Below, in pieces: positions 7,935-17,123 of a stretch of DNA of 64,000 nucleotides; position 1 is the stretch's first letter; each line of letters starts with the position of its first letter. The notes below the pieces were generated by a model, which worked only from the letters and a program-made list of their open reading frames with translations, was not told the origin of the DNA and ran no database searches. The position numbers and the translations under genes are program-made. Origin of the DNA: Vibrio fortis (GTDB lineage Bacteria; Pseudomonadota; Gammaproteobacteria; Enterobacterales; Vibrionaceae); NCBI RefSeq assembly GCF_024347475.1, contig NZ_AP025488.1:930001-994000 (forward strand). Direction: 5' to 3'.

Positions 7935-9419
7935 GTGAGGGAACATGGGGTAGCTTTAAAAGTTAGACGTAAATATATTCTTAATTTCTCGATAATACTC
8001 GCCACTGTGTCTTTGGTATTGTCAGCCATCCAATTTAATCGCACAAAAGAAGCGTTACTGGAATCAAATCAAGTTTTCTTTAATACCATTGTAAACGCGA
8101 GCTATGACATCGTAGACACAACGGTAAACGAGGCGATTAAGACCTATCTAAAAGGAGTTATTGATACTGCCCACTCCTATATTGAGAGTCACAATCAACT
8201 GCCGGAAGCCGAGGAGCTCGCGGAGCTTGCCAATGCTCTTAAAGTTGGACAGTCCGGTTACCTTTATTTGATTTCTCCTGACGGCGTTCATTTATATCAT
8301 CCATTTTTGCAAGGTCAGGACAGGTCACATGTGGCGCACATTCAAGAGCAATTAAGGCTCACAGAAGGTGTTTCACAGTATTATCATGCCAACCCACATG
8401 AGAAGGGACTCAGAGCCAAAATCGCATACTCGAGAAAACTACCAAGTGGCAATACCTTGGTGGCAACGACCTATAAAGATGAATTGATGTTTTTGGTCGA
8501 TCAGGTGCAATTAAAGGAAAAGCTAAGTAAGTATGCTTATGGCGAGAGCGGTTACATCTATATTGTTGGTCTCGATGGACAGCGTATTCTTCAAAATCGA
8601 TTTGATGATCGAGCGTTTGAATCTGTGGTCGAGTCGACATCTCAGAGTTTTATCCAGCAAGTACTTAACAATCGAGAAGGGCATGTCAAATTCGACCTAG
8701 AGAATGAATTTGGTGTTGCAACCAAAAATATCTTTTACAAGTTTTATCCGTATTTGAACTGGGTCATCGTCGCTGGAATTTCTGAGCAAGAGCTGAAGAA
8801 AAACCACAGCTTGTTGTTTGTTAGCTTATTAACGCTCTTCGCCAGTCTGATTGCGATCATCTTGGTGCTGGTTCTTTATCTCAAGAATCGACACCATAGA
8901 ATGTTAGAACTGGCGAGCCTTGATTATCTAACGGGAATCAATAGCCGAAGAAGCTTTATGGAGCAATTTAAAGCGAGAGTACAAAAGGATCAGGAGTGTA
9001 TTTCAAACCTTGGGGCCATTCTTCTTGATATCGACCATTTCAAACGTGTTAACGATGATTTTGGTCATGTACAAGGAGATAAAGTGATTCAAGCTGTTGC
9101 GCTTAAACTGAAAGGGTTTGAGACAGAGAATCGCTTGATTGCGCGTTATGGGGGAGAGGAATTTATTGTCGTAACCTTCGATTGTGATGAAGCACAACTC
9201 ATGGCATTAGCAGAGGCGATACGGATAGATGTCGCAAAGGTTCAAGGCTTATGTCGGGAGATCACAATCAGCGCAGGTTGTTACCATGCGCCAATAGAAC
9301 AAGGGATAGAAAAGATCATTGAGAAAGCGGATGCCGCACTTTACCAAGCCAAGGAAGCAGGTAGAAACAATACTCAGTGCTACTCAATTAACAAATCAGA
9401 AGGTTTGAAAATGGCCTAG
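7935..9419 (+). CDS. Cache-domain diguanylate cyclase (GGDEF)
   Basis: A membrane-bound cyclase expected to make cyclic di-GMP from two GTP. One helix near residues 14-33, a periplasmic double-Cache-like sensor (about 35-290, with the pair GQSGYLYLISPDG and GESGYIYIVGLDG marking two PAS-like lobes), a second helix (about 292-313), and a C-terminal GGDEF domain with active-site GGEEF. The RxxD inhibitory site that normally precedes GGEEF by five residues reads TENR, so product inhibition is probably lost. The start is uncertain: GTG at 7935 is the only common start codon before the first helix, yet its ribosome site is poor. A strong AGGGAAC site serves an ATG at 7945 whose frame stops after one codon. 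Confidence 0.85.
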   Translation: MREHGVALKVRRKYILNFSIILATVSLVLSAIQFNRTKEALLESNQVFFNTIVNASYDIVDTTVNEAIKTYLKGVIDTAHSYIESHNQLPEAEELAELANALKVGQSGYLYLISPDGVHLYHPFLQGQDRSHVAHIQEQLRLTEGVSQYYHANPHEKGLRAKIAYSRKLPSGNTLVATTYKDELMFLVDQVQLKEKLSKYAYGESGYIYIVGLDGQRILQNRFDDRAFESVVESTSQSFIQQVLNNREGHVKFDLENEFGVATKNIFYKFYPYLNWVIVAGISEQELKKNHSLLFVSLLTLFASLIAIILVLVLYLKNRHHRMLELASLDYLTGINSRRSFMEQFKARVQKDQECISNLGAILLDIDHFKRVNDDFGHVQGDKVIQAVALKLKGFETENRLIARYGGEEFIVVTFDCDEAQLMALAEAIRIDVAKVQGLCREITISAGCYHAPIEQGIEKIIEKADAALYQAKEAGRNNTQCYSINKSEGLKMA

Positions 9420-9487
9420 TGTTGTTTCAGTACCAGATCACCACAGGGTTATAAAGGTGCTTATCTCGTTCTAAACGCGCTATATGA

Positions 9488-9521
9488 AAAAGCCCGAACA
9501 ATGCGAATTGTTCGGGCTTCT
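9488..9521. terminator. bidirectional terminator
   Basis: AAGCCCGAACAAT and ATTGTTCGGGCTT form a long perfect stem between two convergent genes (cyclase and ygjV-like). Confidence 0.8.
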
Positions 9522-9536
9522 TATCAGATTCTGGTG

Positions 9537-9791
9537 CTAAGCTTTAGCAGCTTTTAACGCTTCCGTTTTTTTTTCCTTTTGCATTTTAGCAAGGAAATAA
9601 ATGTTTACGATTGCGATGAAGCCATTGGTCGCGACTACTGGCCAAGCGTCAATCATTACACCGTAAGCAGTGAAGAGAGCACAACCAATAAAGTTAAGAA
9701 CACGTAAGCGAACGATGTCTTTCATAGTTAATGAAATTGCAACCATGATAGATGCTGCGTAACCTAAAATTTCAACCATATTAAATTCCAT
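9537..9791 (-). CDS. YgjV-like small inner-membrane protein
   Basis: An 84-residue protein with three short hydrophobic segments (about 5-20, 30-48, 52-68) and a lysine-rich cytoplasmic tail (MQKEKKTEALKAAKA). The repeats of the pattern GYAASIMVAISLTMKDIVRLR and LNFIGCALFTAYGVMI resemble the Imp-YgjV family of bacterial inner-membrane proteins, whose role is not known. The start ATG has GAGGG eight bases upstream. It is a single gene, transcribed toward the cyclase, and shares its terminator. Confidence 0.65.
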   Translation of the reverse strand: MEFNMVEILGYAASIMVAISLTMKDIVRLRVLNFIGCALFTAYGVMIDAWPVVATNGFIAIVNIYFLAKMQKEKKTEALKAAKA

Positions 9792-10060
9792 TGTTGGACC
9801 CTCTTAGTTTTGCCGATACAGTGTCGGTACCAATCCTTCTCTTCATGAGATTATTGAGGAAGCTCCGTGCCTCGAATGGTCTGGTTTTGTTTAACTGGTG
9901 CTGACTATAGCAAGCCTTTTTTTGTGATAAAAGCCCCAAAATGAGCGAAAGTGAAGGTTAGCGATTACGCAAACGTTTAAAAGGTTTTTGGATAATATAA
10001 TTACTGAATGTGTTGGCGTTGAATCTAATTGTAGAACATATATCGAAAAGGAAACCACAG

Positions 10061-10633
10061 ATGAAAAATAAAAATCTAAGCGGCTTTTTGGTGGGGGCTA
10101 TCCTAGCTGTAGGTTCAGCAGGATGTACCACTGAACCTGTACCATCAAGGCACGATTTCGGTGTGGTAACCAGTGGAGACTTTACGTTTATGGAGAACGG
10201 TGTCCAGACGTATTCATGGCACCCAAGTTCAGAACAAGTGTATCTTTCAAAAAACTACGACAAGACAGAAGTCACAGACATCGTTCGCTCAGCAATAGCA
10301 GATCATTTAGTACAAAAAGGTTATCGACAAGCAAATGTTGGTGCTCAGGGTGACGTTGTTATTGGCTTTGGTTTAGCGGAAGAGTCTGAATTGAGCGACC
10401 AAGCAATTTTGAATCGATTGAATCTATCGACTGGCGTTCCTTTTTATAACGACAAGGGCAAAAAAGCGGAAAAAGGGTCGCTATACATTGTATTTTTGTT
10501 GCCAAATAGCACAGTTATACAATGGCAAACTTTGGCACAGTCAGGTATTCAAAGCGGGTTAACTCATTCGGAGCTGGACCAGCGTATATCGGGCATTATT
10601 GATAAGTTATTTAGAGATATACCTAATCGTTAA
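10061..10633 (+). CDS. DUF4136-like lipoprotein
   Basis: A 190-residue lipoprotein. The signal peptide ends at the lipobox VGSAGC, and the residues after the cysteine are Thr-Thr-Glu, so outer-membrane sorting is likely. The mature part has the DUF4136 layout: an FGVVTSGDFTFMENGVQTYSW opening strand pair, then a helix (DIVRSAIADHLVQKGY) and the strand GDVVIGFGLA. No enzymatic motif is seen. The start at 10061 is chosen because AGGAAA lies just upstream and it opens a proper signal peptide; the frame itself is open from 10010. Confidence 0.7.
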   Translation: MKNKNLSGFLVGAILAVGSAGCTTEPVPSRHDFGVVTSGDFTFMENGVQTYSWHPSSEQVYLSKNYDKTEVTDIVRSAIADHLVQKGYRQANVGAQGDVVIGFGLAEESELSDQAILNRLNLSTGVPFYNDKGKKAEKGSLYIVFLLPNSTVIQWQTLAQSGIQSGLTHSELDQRISGIIDKLFRDIPNR

Positions 10634-10798
10634 AACCATCAGCTTGGTCAATAGTATTGACCCAATTTTTGAACGTAATTTGAGCTATTAATTGAAATTT
10701 GTAACTAAAGGTTCAATTGAGTAAAGCAAAGTAAAGTTTCGGCGTCTTTTCTCCGTATTTAGCTATACTGAACAAAACGTTAACTCAGGTTTGATCTA

Positions 10799-11965
10799 AT
10801 GAAATTGTTCGCTAAATATTCACTTTCCCTTTTTGGTTTATTGGCTGCGAGTAATGCTGTAACAGCAGCACCAACGATTGTTCCTTCTCCACCTAGCCTA
10901 GGCGCGAAAGGTTATGTCTTAATGGATTTCAATTCAGGGGAAGTCTTGGTTGAAAACAATGCGCATACAAAATTGAACCCTGCGAGTTTAACCAAGCTGA
11001 TGACCAGTTATGTGGCTGGTCAAGAGATGAAGCGAGGCAACATCTCTGCAGATGATAAAGTACGAATCAGCGAAAATGCTTGGGCAAAGAACTTCCCAGA
11101 TTCTTCTAAGATGTTCATCGAAGTCAACACTAATGTCGATATGATGGACCTTTACCGCGGCTTGATCATTCAATCAGGGAATGATGCCAGTGTTGCTATT
11201 GCTGAGCACGTTGCGGGCTCTGAAGGTGCCTTTGTCGACCTAATGAATTCTTGGGCCAGCTCACTTCAACTCAATAACACTCATTTCGCCAATGCTCATG
11301 GGCTTGATGCCGAAGAGCTATACTCAACACCCTATGATATCGCACTGCTAGGCCGTGCAATTATTCGCGACTTACCTGATGTATATGGTTTATACAGTGA
11401 ACGCTCGTTCAGCTACAACGGCATCACTCAACACAACCGCAATGGGTTGTTGCGTGATAGAAGCTTAAATGTCGATGGAATGAAGACCGGTTACACGTCA
11501 GGCGCAGGCTATAGCTTGGCGAGTTCGGCAACACAGGGCGAGATGCGTCTGATTGCGGTGGTTATGGGGTCGAGCAGCATCAAAGGTCGAGAGTCGGATA
11601 GTAAACAGCTATTGAGTTACGGTTTTAGATTCTTCGATACGCTGAATCCACATCAAAGCGGCGACTTGATCTCAGAAGAGAAGCTGTGGTTTGGTACGCA
11701 AGACACACTAAAACTAGGGGTGGATCAAGACGCGTATATCACGCTACCAAAAGCCGACGGTAAGAAATTATCAGCATCGGTTGAACTCACTTCCGACTTG
11801 AAAGCGCCAATCGAGAAAGGTCAAACCTTAGGTGTAGTTCATTACACCGTTGATGGTGAAGATATTAAAACTCAGCCATTGGTTGCTCTGGAGTCGGTAC
11901 AAGAAGGCAGTTTCTTCAAGCGAATCCTAGACCATATTAAGCTGTTCTTTGCTAACTTGTTCTAA
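10799..11965 (+). CDS. dacA: D-alanyl-D-alanine carboxypeptidase (PBP5 type)
   Basis: A periplasmic class C low-molecular-mass penicillin-binding protein of 388 residues that trims the terminal D-Ala from peptidoglycan stem peptides. The signal peptide is cut near residue 23. All three active-site motifs are present: SLTK (Ser63, Lys66), SGN (126-128) and KTG (229-231). The C-terminal beta domain (about 285-370) ends in an amphipathic helix, KRILDHIKLFFANLF, typical of PBP5/6 membrane attachment. Vibrio carries more than one such gene, so calling it dacA rather than a paralogue is a family-level choice. Confidence 0.85.
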   Translation: MKLFAKYSLSLFGLLAASNAVTAAPTIVPSPPSLGAKGYVLMDFNSGEVLVENNAHTKLNPASLTKLMTSYVAGQEMKRGNISADDKVRISENAWAKNFPDSSKMFIEVNTNVDMMDLYRGLIIQSGNDASVAIAEHVAGSEGAFVDLMNSWASSLQLNNTHFANAHGLDAEELYSTPYDIALLGRAIIRDLPDVYGLYSERSFSYNGITQHNRNGLLRDRSLNVDGMKTGYTSGAGYSLASSATQGEMRLIAVVMGSSSIKGRESDSKQLLSYGFRFFDTLNPHQSGDLISEEKLWFGTQDTLKLGVDQDAYITLPKADGKKLSASVELTSDLKAPIEKGQTLGVVHYTVDGEDIKTQPLVALESVQEGSFFKRILDHIKLFFANLF

Positions 11966-12050
11966 GATTTGGTGTCTCGCAATCTCAAATGTTGCAACGC
12001 ACTATTCTGCAAGCTTGCTAGTTAATGCTATTAGCAGATCTTAAATGATA

Positions 12051-12096
12051 AACGGGTGTTTTGTATTCCAAAGATAGAGTGCAAAACGCCCGTTTT
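12051..12096 (+). terminator. intrinsic terminator after the carboxypeptidase gene
   Basis: AACGGGTGTTTTG (12051-12063) pairs with CAAAACGCCCGTT (12082-12094) with one mismatch; a T-run overlaps the end. Confidence 0.7.
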
Positions 12097-12120
12097 CTAT
12101 TGTATTTACCATTACACAGA

Positions 12121-13023
12121 CTATTTATCTATAGCGTATTCTTCGAAGTAATCGGAAAGGAAATTGATCAAGGTTCGCAAGCGAACAGGAAGGTAGTCAC
12201 TAGGGTGATAAAGCAAATACATAGGTAGCTTCTGATGGCTCCATAGCTCTAAAACCTCTCGAAGTTCACCCCGCTGCACCCATTCTTTTCCCATCCAACT
12301 CGGTAAAGCACAGATACCCATCCCGAGCTTGCTCATGTTAAGTAGCGTTTCAGGGCTGTCAGTTGAGAAGACTTCATTCACGCGCACTTTCGTTTCGGTT
12401 CCAGCAGAGTCTTTGAATCTCCAATCGTCAGATGGTTTCATTAGAGAGTACGTAAGGCACTGGTGATTGACCAAATCTGCAGGCTGCTGAGGTAAACCAT
12501 AGCGCTCTATGTAGTTGGATGAAGCGTAATAGCGAACGTGGTTTTCAAACAGCAGCTTAGCTTTAAGGTTTGAGTCACTAAGTTGCGAAGCTCGGATTGC
12601 AAGATCAATCGTGTGATCGTTGAGATTAACAAAACCATCATTCACACTCAGATTAATACGGATCTTAGGGTGTTGATCCATAAACACTTTGAGCGCGTGA
12701 GTTAGGATTTGGTTTGAAAAAGCCGAAGGCGATGAAATCTTGATTTCCCCTTCAACGGATTGAGCTTCCCGAGTCAACTGAGCTTCGAAGCTACTCATTT
12801 CATCCAACAGTCGCAAACAGTATTGTTGATAGTCTCTTCCAACTGGGGTTAATGCGATCTTTCGGCTATTACGTTGAAATAGGGTGAGCTTTAAGCTGTT
12901 CTCTAGCCAAGCAACCTTTTTGCTCACAGCACTCTGCGTGGTGTCGAGTTCTTCCGCTGCTAAAGTAAAGCTGTTGAGTCGGGCTGTGGCGACAAACACT
13001 TTTATACAATCGATCTTATCCAT
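12121..13023 (-). CDS. LysR family transcriptional regulator
   Basis: A 300-residue LysR-type regulator. The winged helix covers residues 1-60 (FTLAAEELDTTQSAVSKKVAWLE is the recognition helix region), followed by the linker helix and a periplasmic-binding-protein-like effector domain (about 88-295). The strings DLAIRASQLSDSNLKAKLL and LLNMSKLGMGICALPSWM are characteristic of the CrgA-like branch. The start MDKIDCIKVF at 13023 is preferred; a frame extended to 13053 adds ten unlikely residues and would cover a palindrome. It is divergent from a DoxX-like gene, its likely target. Confidence 0.85.
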   Translation of the reverse strand: MDKIDCIKVFVATARLNSFTLAAEELDTTQSAVSKKVAWLENSLKLTLFQRNSRKIALTPVGRDYQQYCLRLLDEMSSFEAQLTREAQSVEGEIKISSPSAFSNQILTHALKVFMDQHPKIRINLSVNDGFVNLNDHTIDLAIRASQLSDSNLKAKLLFENHVRYYASSNYIERYGLPQQPADLVNHQCLTYSLMKPSDDWRFKDSAGTETKVRVNEVFSTDSPETLLNMSKLGMGICALPSWMGKEWVQRGELREVLELWSHQKLPMYLLYHPSDYLPVRLRTLINFLSDYFEEYAIDK

Positions 13024-13029
13024 TCTAAT

Positions 13030-13044
13030 ATTCCATTTTGGAAT
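13030..13044. promoter_or_regulatory. candidate LysR operator
   Basis: ATTCCA and TGGAAT flank a three-base centre, just upstream of the LysR start and in the interval shared with the DoxX-like gene. It does not follow the classical T-N11-A spacing exactly, so the assignment rests on position and symmetry. Confidence 0.35.
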
Positions 13045-13129
13045 TGAAGCCATCCCGATCTTAGCATTTAACTGACTAATTCAGAATGCTTTAATGTCCG
13101 TAATGATTTAGAAAAGAGCGGTAACTAGG

Positions 13130-13513
13130 ATGGGTAATGTCATGAGTGTAGCGAGTATTGTATTAATCGTATTTTTTATGTTGGCGAGTTCTGTTAAGAC
13201 GTTAGGGTGGCACAAAAAGGTGTTTGATACCCAGTTGGCATTTTTTAAAAGCTATGGCTTGAACAGACAAATCATGTTTTTGGTCGGAGTTGTAGAGTTT
13301 GTTGGGGCTATGTCGCTATTAGTAGGACTGGCTGGTTGGATGCCTATGTTTTCTTTGCACTTGGGGGCATTGTTACTGGCTGTAGTTTCAATCGGTGCAA
13401 TATTCTTTCACATGCGCTTTGATACATGGCAGGCGGGTATACCTGCCATGGTGACTCTATCGCTATCTAGTTATGTGGCTTATCCGATAACAGCTTTGCT
13501 TCAACAGGGGTAG
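13130..13513 (+). CDS. DoxX-like membrane protein
   Basis: A 127-residue protein with four membrane helices and short loops, the pattern of the DoxX/DoxD-like family. Visible landmarks are the first helix (SVASIVLIVFFMLASSVKTL), the motif FLVGVVEFVGAMSLLVGL in helix two, and a helix-four Pro. Family members act in redox or thiol-stress contexts, but the biochemical role here is unknown. Two start codons, 13130 and 13142, compete; TAGGATGG fits the second slightly better, and the difference is four residues. Divergent from the LysR gene. Confidence 0.7.
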   Translation: MGNVMSVASIVLIVFFMLASSVKTLGWHKKVFDTQLAFFKSYGLNRQIMFLVGVVEFVGAMSLLVGLAGWMPMFSLHLGALLLAVVSIGAIFFHMRFDTWQAGIPAMVTLSLSSYVAYPITALLQQG

Positions 13514-13552
13514 TTTCAACAGGATCAGTTTCAACATCATAAGTTTCGCCTA

Positions 13553-15241
13553 CTAAAACTCACTTGGTACTTCGAATTCGATCCATTCTTTAGTCGTTGG
13601 ATGTACCAGTTTTAAGTAGCCGGCATGCAGGTGGAGGCGGTCTCGTTTATAGCCGTACAGGTCGTCACCTGCAATCGGAGTTCCTAATCCATCTGGGTGT
13701 GCACAATGAACACGTAGCTGATGAGTGCGTCCAGTTCTTGGGTAAAGGTGAACCTTGGTTTTGCCTTCGCTTCGACGTACAACCTGCCAATGCGTTTCTG
13801 CTTTTTTCCCGTGTTGATGACAAACAAGCTGCCTTGGGCGATCGGTGATGTCACCACGTAAAGGGAGGCTGATATCACCACTTTCTCCAACGATCTCACC
13901 TTCAAGCAGGGCGGTGTAGCGCTTCTCGACGGTTCGCTCGATGAATTGTTTTTGGATATGACGGTTGGACTCTGCTGTAAGAGCAAGAATAAGCAACCCT
14001 GAAGTCGACATATCTAGACGATGGATGATAAGTGGCCCCGTTGCGTCGGGGTAACGTGCCTTGATTCGAGAGTAGACAGAGTCCTCAATGAATTTGCCAG
14101 GAACAGACAGAAATTCAGCGGGTTTATTCACCACAACAATTTCGTTGTCTTCATAAACAATATCAAACTGCTTACCAACGGCTGGATTCACGATCAAAGG
14201 GTTATCTTCCAGCTCAATACCTTCGAGCTGATATTCAAGTATTTCAAAGCTTCGACTTTGACAAACTGGGTATAAGTTGCCATGTTGACGAACTTCCTGA
14301 CGGGGAGGGCGACCCCACCAAAACTCCGCAAGAGCAAGGGGTTTTAAGTTATGTTTAAACGCAAAGTTTAGAAGCTTTGGTAAGCAACAATCGCCTGAGC
14401 CTGTCAAAGCTTGTTTACCATTCAATAGTTCCAACAACGACTTTGTCTGCTTGTTTCCGTTGAGAAACTGATAACGTGACAAGCGCTGCTCTTCGAGTTG
14501 CGCTGTTAGTTCTGCATGTTGTTGGCGTTTATCGTGTAATGTGGCGTTGATCGTGGCTATATTTGACTGCAGTTCAGCGATCGTTTGTTTCCATTGAATT
14601 CTAAGCGCCTTGAGATCACGCTTTTCTTGGCTACTCGCCGCGCCTAACTGCTTGAGAAGGTCACTACCTTGGGCGCTGTCCATCAAAGCATCGGAGGCTT
14701 GCTGAATAGAAGACTCATAGGCAGTACGAAGAGCGTCGCGTTCGGCTTTGTTGTCTGCGATTTGCTTTTGGAAATTGGCAATGTCGTTTGCAGCGACCTC
14801 TTTAGATGACTCTAGCTTTGTGTGTAATTCAGCAAGATTATGATGCTGTTCAAAAGACGCGATCTGTTTTGCTTGCCCTGTTAATTTTTCGATTAAGTGA
14901 CTGCACTCTTGAGTGAACTTCGCGTGATCAAAAGCTGAAGGTACGAAATGAATTGAAGAGAGCGGTTCTACGAGAGTGTCATCAAGAGTTAAACCGGAAT
15001 GCGCGGCTAGATAACCAACTTCACCAGTAGATGGATCTTGAGTTAATAATACAGCATAGAGTTGACCAAATGAGCCTTTGTTAACATCGGCTTTCTGAAG
15101 GCGAGCTTGTAAATCGCGCATTGCCAATTCACACGTTTCGTGCGGCGTGTAGTAGTACGGAAACGTAAAACGAGCTGGTAGTGTGTAACGTGCAGCTGAA
15201 TCTGAAGTCAGAGGCGTGAATTGCTCAAGACGCTGTGGCAT
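13553..15241 (-). CDS. RluA family pseudouridine synthase with long N-terminal extension
   Basis: A 562-residue enzyme that isomerises uridine to pseudouridine in RNA. The catalytic domain is C-terminal (about 350-560) with the motif HRLDMSTSGLLILAL holding the catalytic aspartate, followed by the usual ALLEGEIV and HQLRVHCAH segments. The first 340 residues are an extension with a long coiled coil (about 110-235, rich in Glu, Gln, Lys and Ala), making it more than twice the length of RluA. It ends with the segment WGRPPRQEVRQHGNLYPVC also found in this subfamily. The RNA site modified cannot be read from the sequence; 23S rRNA or tRNA is possible. Confidence 0.8.
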   Translation of the reverse strand: MPQRLEQFTPLTSDSAARYTLPARFTFPYYYTPHETCELAMRDLQARLQKADVNKGSFGQLYAVLLTQDPSTGEVGYLAAHSGLTLDDTLVEPLSSIHFVPSAFDHAKFTQECSHLIEKLTGQAKQIASFEQHHNLAELHTKLESSKEVAANDIANFQKQIADNKAERDALRTAYESSIQQASDALMDSAQGSDLLKQLGAASSQEKRDLKALRIQWKQTIAELQSNIATINATLHDKRQQHAELTAQLEEQRLSRYQFLNGNKQTKSLLELLNGKQALTGSGDCCLPKLLNFAFKHNLKPLALAEFWWGRPPRQEVRQHGNLYPVCQSRSFEILEYQLEGIELEDNPLIVNPAVGKQFDIVYEDNEIVVVNKPAEFLSVPGKFIEDSVYSRIKARYPDATGPLIIHRLDMSTSGLLILALTAESNRHIQKQFIERTVEKRYTALLEGEIVGESGDISLPLRGDITDRPRQLVCHQHGKKAETHWQVVRRSEGKTKVHLYPRTGRTHQLRVHCAHPDGLGTPIAGDDLYGYKRDRLHLHAGYLKLVHPTTKEWIEFEVPSEF

Positions 15242-15349
15242 GGGTGAACTCTTTGTCGATCGTTAGAGCTCGGTATTGTTGACGAAATAGGAACAAATGA
15301 GAAGCCAAAGCACCGTTAAAACGTACTTTGGCTTCATTATAGTGGCTAA

Positions 15350-15967
15350 TTAGCTGTGTTTTTGCTCAATCTCATCCGCTTTTTGGAAGCTTGAATGAGA
15401 CTTAAGGCGCTCAGTGTAAGCGACAAGGTTAGGGTAGGCGTGTGATGCACCAAAGTTATCCATCGCTTCTACGATAAAAGACATCATGAAGTCTGCACCG
15501 GTGAGTGTCTCTCCCACAAGGTAGCTTTTTCCTTCAAGCGATTGCTCTAAGTAAGCCATGATCTTGCTGTTTTCGTCTTCAGCATATTGCGCTAAGAAGT
15601 TAGTTTCACAACCGTCTTTTGCAACAAAGATCTTAAGTAGCAGTGGCAGAATGCCTGAGCTTTCAGCAAAGTGGAGCCACTGATTATACTCTAGGTGCTC
15701 TTTGGTTCCTCTTTGTGGTGCGAAACGCCCATTACCGTATGTTTCAATTAGGTAATCAGTAATCGCGCCCGACTCAGTGATGATCATACCTTGATCTTCG
15801 ATAACTGGTGATTTGCCGAGTGGGTGAATAGATTTCAGCTCTGGCGGTGCAAGGAATGAAACTGAATCACGCAAGTAGGGCTTAATTTGATATTCAACGC
15901 CTAGCTCTTCCAGTAGCCAGATGATTCGCTTAGAACGTGATTTGTTTAAGTGATGTAGAGTGATCAT
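15350..15967 (-). CDS. glutathione S-transferase
   Basis: A cytoplasmic 205-residue GST. The thioredoxin-like N-terminal domain has the motif HHLNKSRSKRIIWLLEELG with Ser10 in the usual catalytic position, and the glutathione-binding turn LGKSPVIEDQGMIITESGAI (cis-Pro and ESxAI). The all-helical C-terminal domain follows from about residue 90. It would conjugate glutathione to electrophiles. Its start lies eight bases after the stop of the CurA-type reductase, so the pair is an operon and both are probably controlled by the TetR operator at 17032. Confidence 0.85.
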   Translation of the reverse strand: MITLHHLNKSRSKRIIWLLEELGVEYQIKPYLRDSVSFLAPPELKSIHPLGKSPVIEDQGMIITESGAITDYLIETYGNGRFAPQRGTKEHLEYNQWLHFAESSGILPLLLKIFVAKDGCETNFLAQYAEDENSKIMAYLEQSLEGKSYLVGETLTGADFMMSFIVEAMDNFGASHAYPNLVAYTERLKSHSSFQKADEIEQKHS

Positions 15968-15975
15968 ACTTTTGC

Positions 15976-17004
15976 CTATTTTGCTTGGTTCATTTTAATG
16001 ACGAGTTTTCCGAAGTTCTCACCTTGTAGTAGCCCCATGAAGGCTTGGGGTGCGTTTTCTAATCCTTCCACTACTTGTTCTTTGTACTGGATCTTGCCTT
16101 GCGCGAGCCACTCTGTCATTTGCGTGGCAAACTCGTTGTAACGATGTGCGTAGTCGTCAAAGATAATGAATCCTTGCATCTTAATACGTTTAACTAACAG
16201 CATTCCCATCAGCGCCGACATGCGGTCAGGGCCGTCTGGTAGTGATGTCGAGTTGTATTGCGAAATAAGGCCACAAACAGGTACACGTGCGCCTGTGTTG
16301 AGCAGTGGCATCACAGCATCGAAGACTTTTCCACCCACATTCTCGAAGTAGACATCAATGCCTTTGTCGCACGCAGCTGCTAGCTGTTCAGCAAAGTCTT
16401 CTGCTTTGTGATCGATACATTCATCAAAACCAAGAACCTCTTTAGCATGACGACATTTTTCCTCTCCGCCAGCGACGCCAATAACACGGCAGCCTTTAAG
16501 TTTACCAATTTGACCCACAGTCGCGCCTACCGGTCCTGTCGCTGCTGCAACTACAAGAGTGTCGCCTTCTTTTGGTTGACCGATATCGAGCAAGCCCATG
16601 TAAGCCGTGAAGCCTGGCATACCCATAATGCCAAGTGCAAATGATGGGTGGCTAGGCGCCATCCCAAGTTTTACTAAGCCTTCACCGTTAGAGACACCGT
16701 AATCTTGCCAACCGGTATACGCCAATACCCATTCACCCACTTGATAGTCAACATGCTGCGATTGTTCTACTTGGCAGACTGTTGCGCCGACCATTACGTC
16801 GTCAATCGCGACTGGTTCTGCATAGGATTTTGCGTCGTTCATTCGACCGCGCATATAAGGGTCAAGTGATAGGTAGATAGAACGCAGTAAAACCTCACCA
16901 TCTTGAATGCTTGGCACCGTGGCGTTTTCTAGTCGAAAGTTATCTTGTGCAGGTGCGCCGACAGGGCGAGAGGCGAGTACGATTCTTCTGTTGTTATCAG
17001 TCAT
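15976..17004 (-). CDS. curA: NADP-dependent oxidoreductase, CurA/leukotriene B4 dehydrogenase type
   Basis: A 342-residue zinc-free medium-chain reductase that would use NADPH to reduce alpha,beta-unsaturated carbonyls. Diagnostic strings are LSLDPYMRGRM near residue 48, the Rossmann segment VVAAATGPVGATVGQIGKLKG, and DVYFENVGG. The gene symbol follows E. coli curcumin reductase by family and is tentative. It heads an operon with a glutathione S-transferase, which together suggests defence against reactive electrophiles. Its start is 28 bases from an operator identical to one upstream of the adjacent TetR regulator gene. Confidence 0.8.
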   Translation of the reverse strand: MTDNNRRIVLASRPVGAPAQDNFRLENATVPSIQDGEVLLRSIYLSLDPYMRGRMNDAKSYAEPVAIDDVMVGATVCQVEQSQHVDYQVGEWVLAYTGWQDYGVSNGEGLVKLGMAPSHPSFALGIMGMPGFTAYMGLLDIGQPKEGDTLVVAAATGPVGATVGQIGKLKGCRVIGVAGGEEKCRHAKEVLGFDECIDHKAEDFAEQLAAACDKGIDVYFENVGGKVFDAVMPLLNTGARVPVCGLISQYNSTSLPDGPDRMSALMGMLLVKRIKMQGFIIFDDYAHRYNEFATQMTEWLAQGKIQYKEQVVEGLENAPQAFMGLLQGENFGKLVIKMNQAK

Positions 17005-17031
17005 TGGATATCCTTAATGATCGCTGTTTGT

Positions 17032-17050
17032 ATTAGACCAGTCGTCTAGT
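17032..17050. promoter_or_regulatory. TetR-type operator upstream of the curA-GST operon
   Basis: The 19-base string ATTAGACCAGTCGTCTAGT has TAGAC/GTCTA arms and recurs without change at 17730-17748. Both copies sit in front of genes of the same locus. Confidence 0.8.
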
Positions 17051-17123
17051 GTTTGTTTCTAAAAATCCCGCCTGTAATAGCGAGGCGGGAAAAGTAGCGG
17101 TTATGTTGTCGTCATTCGAGTGG

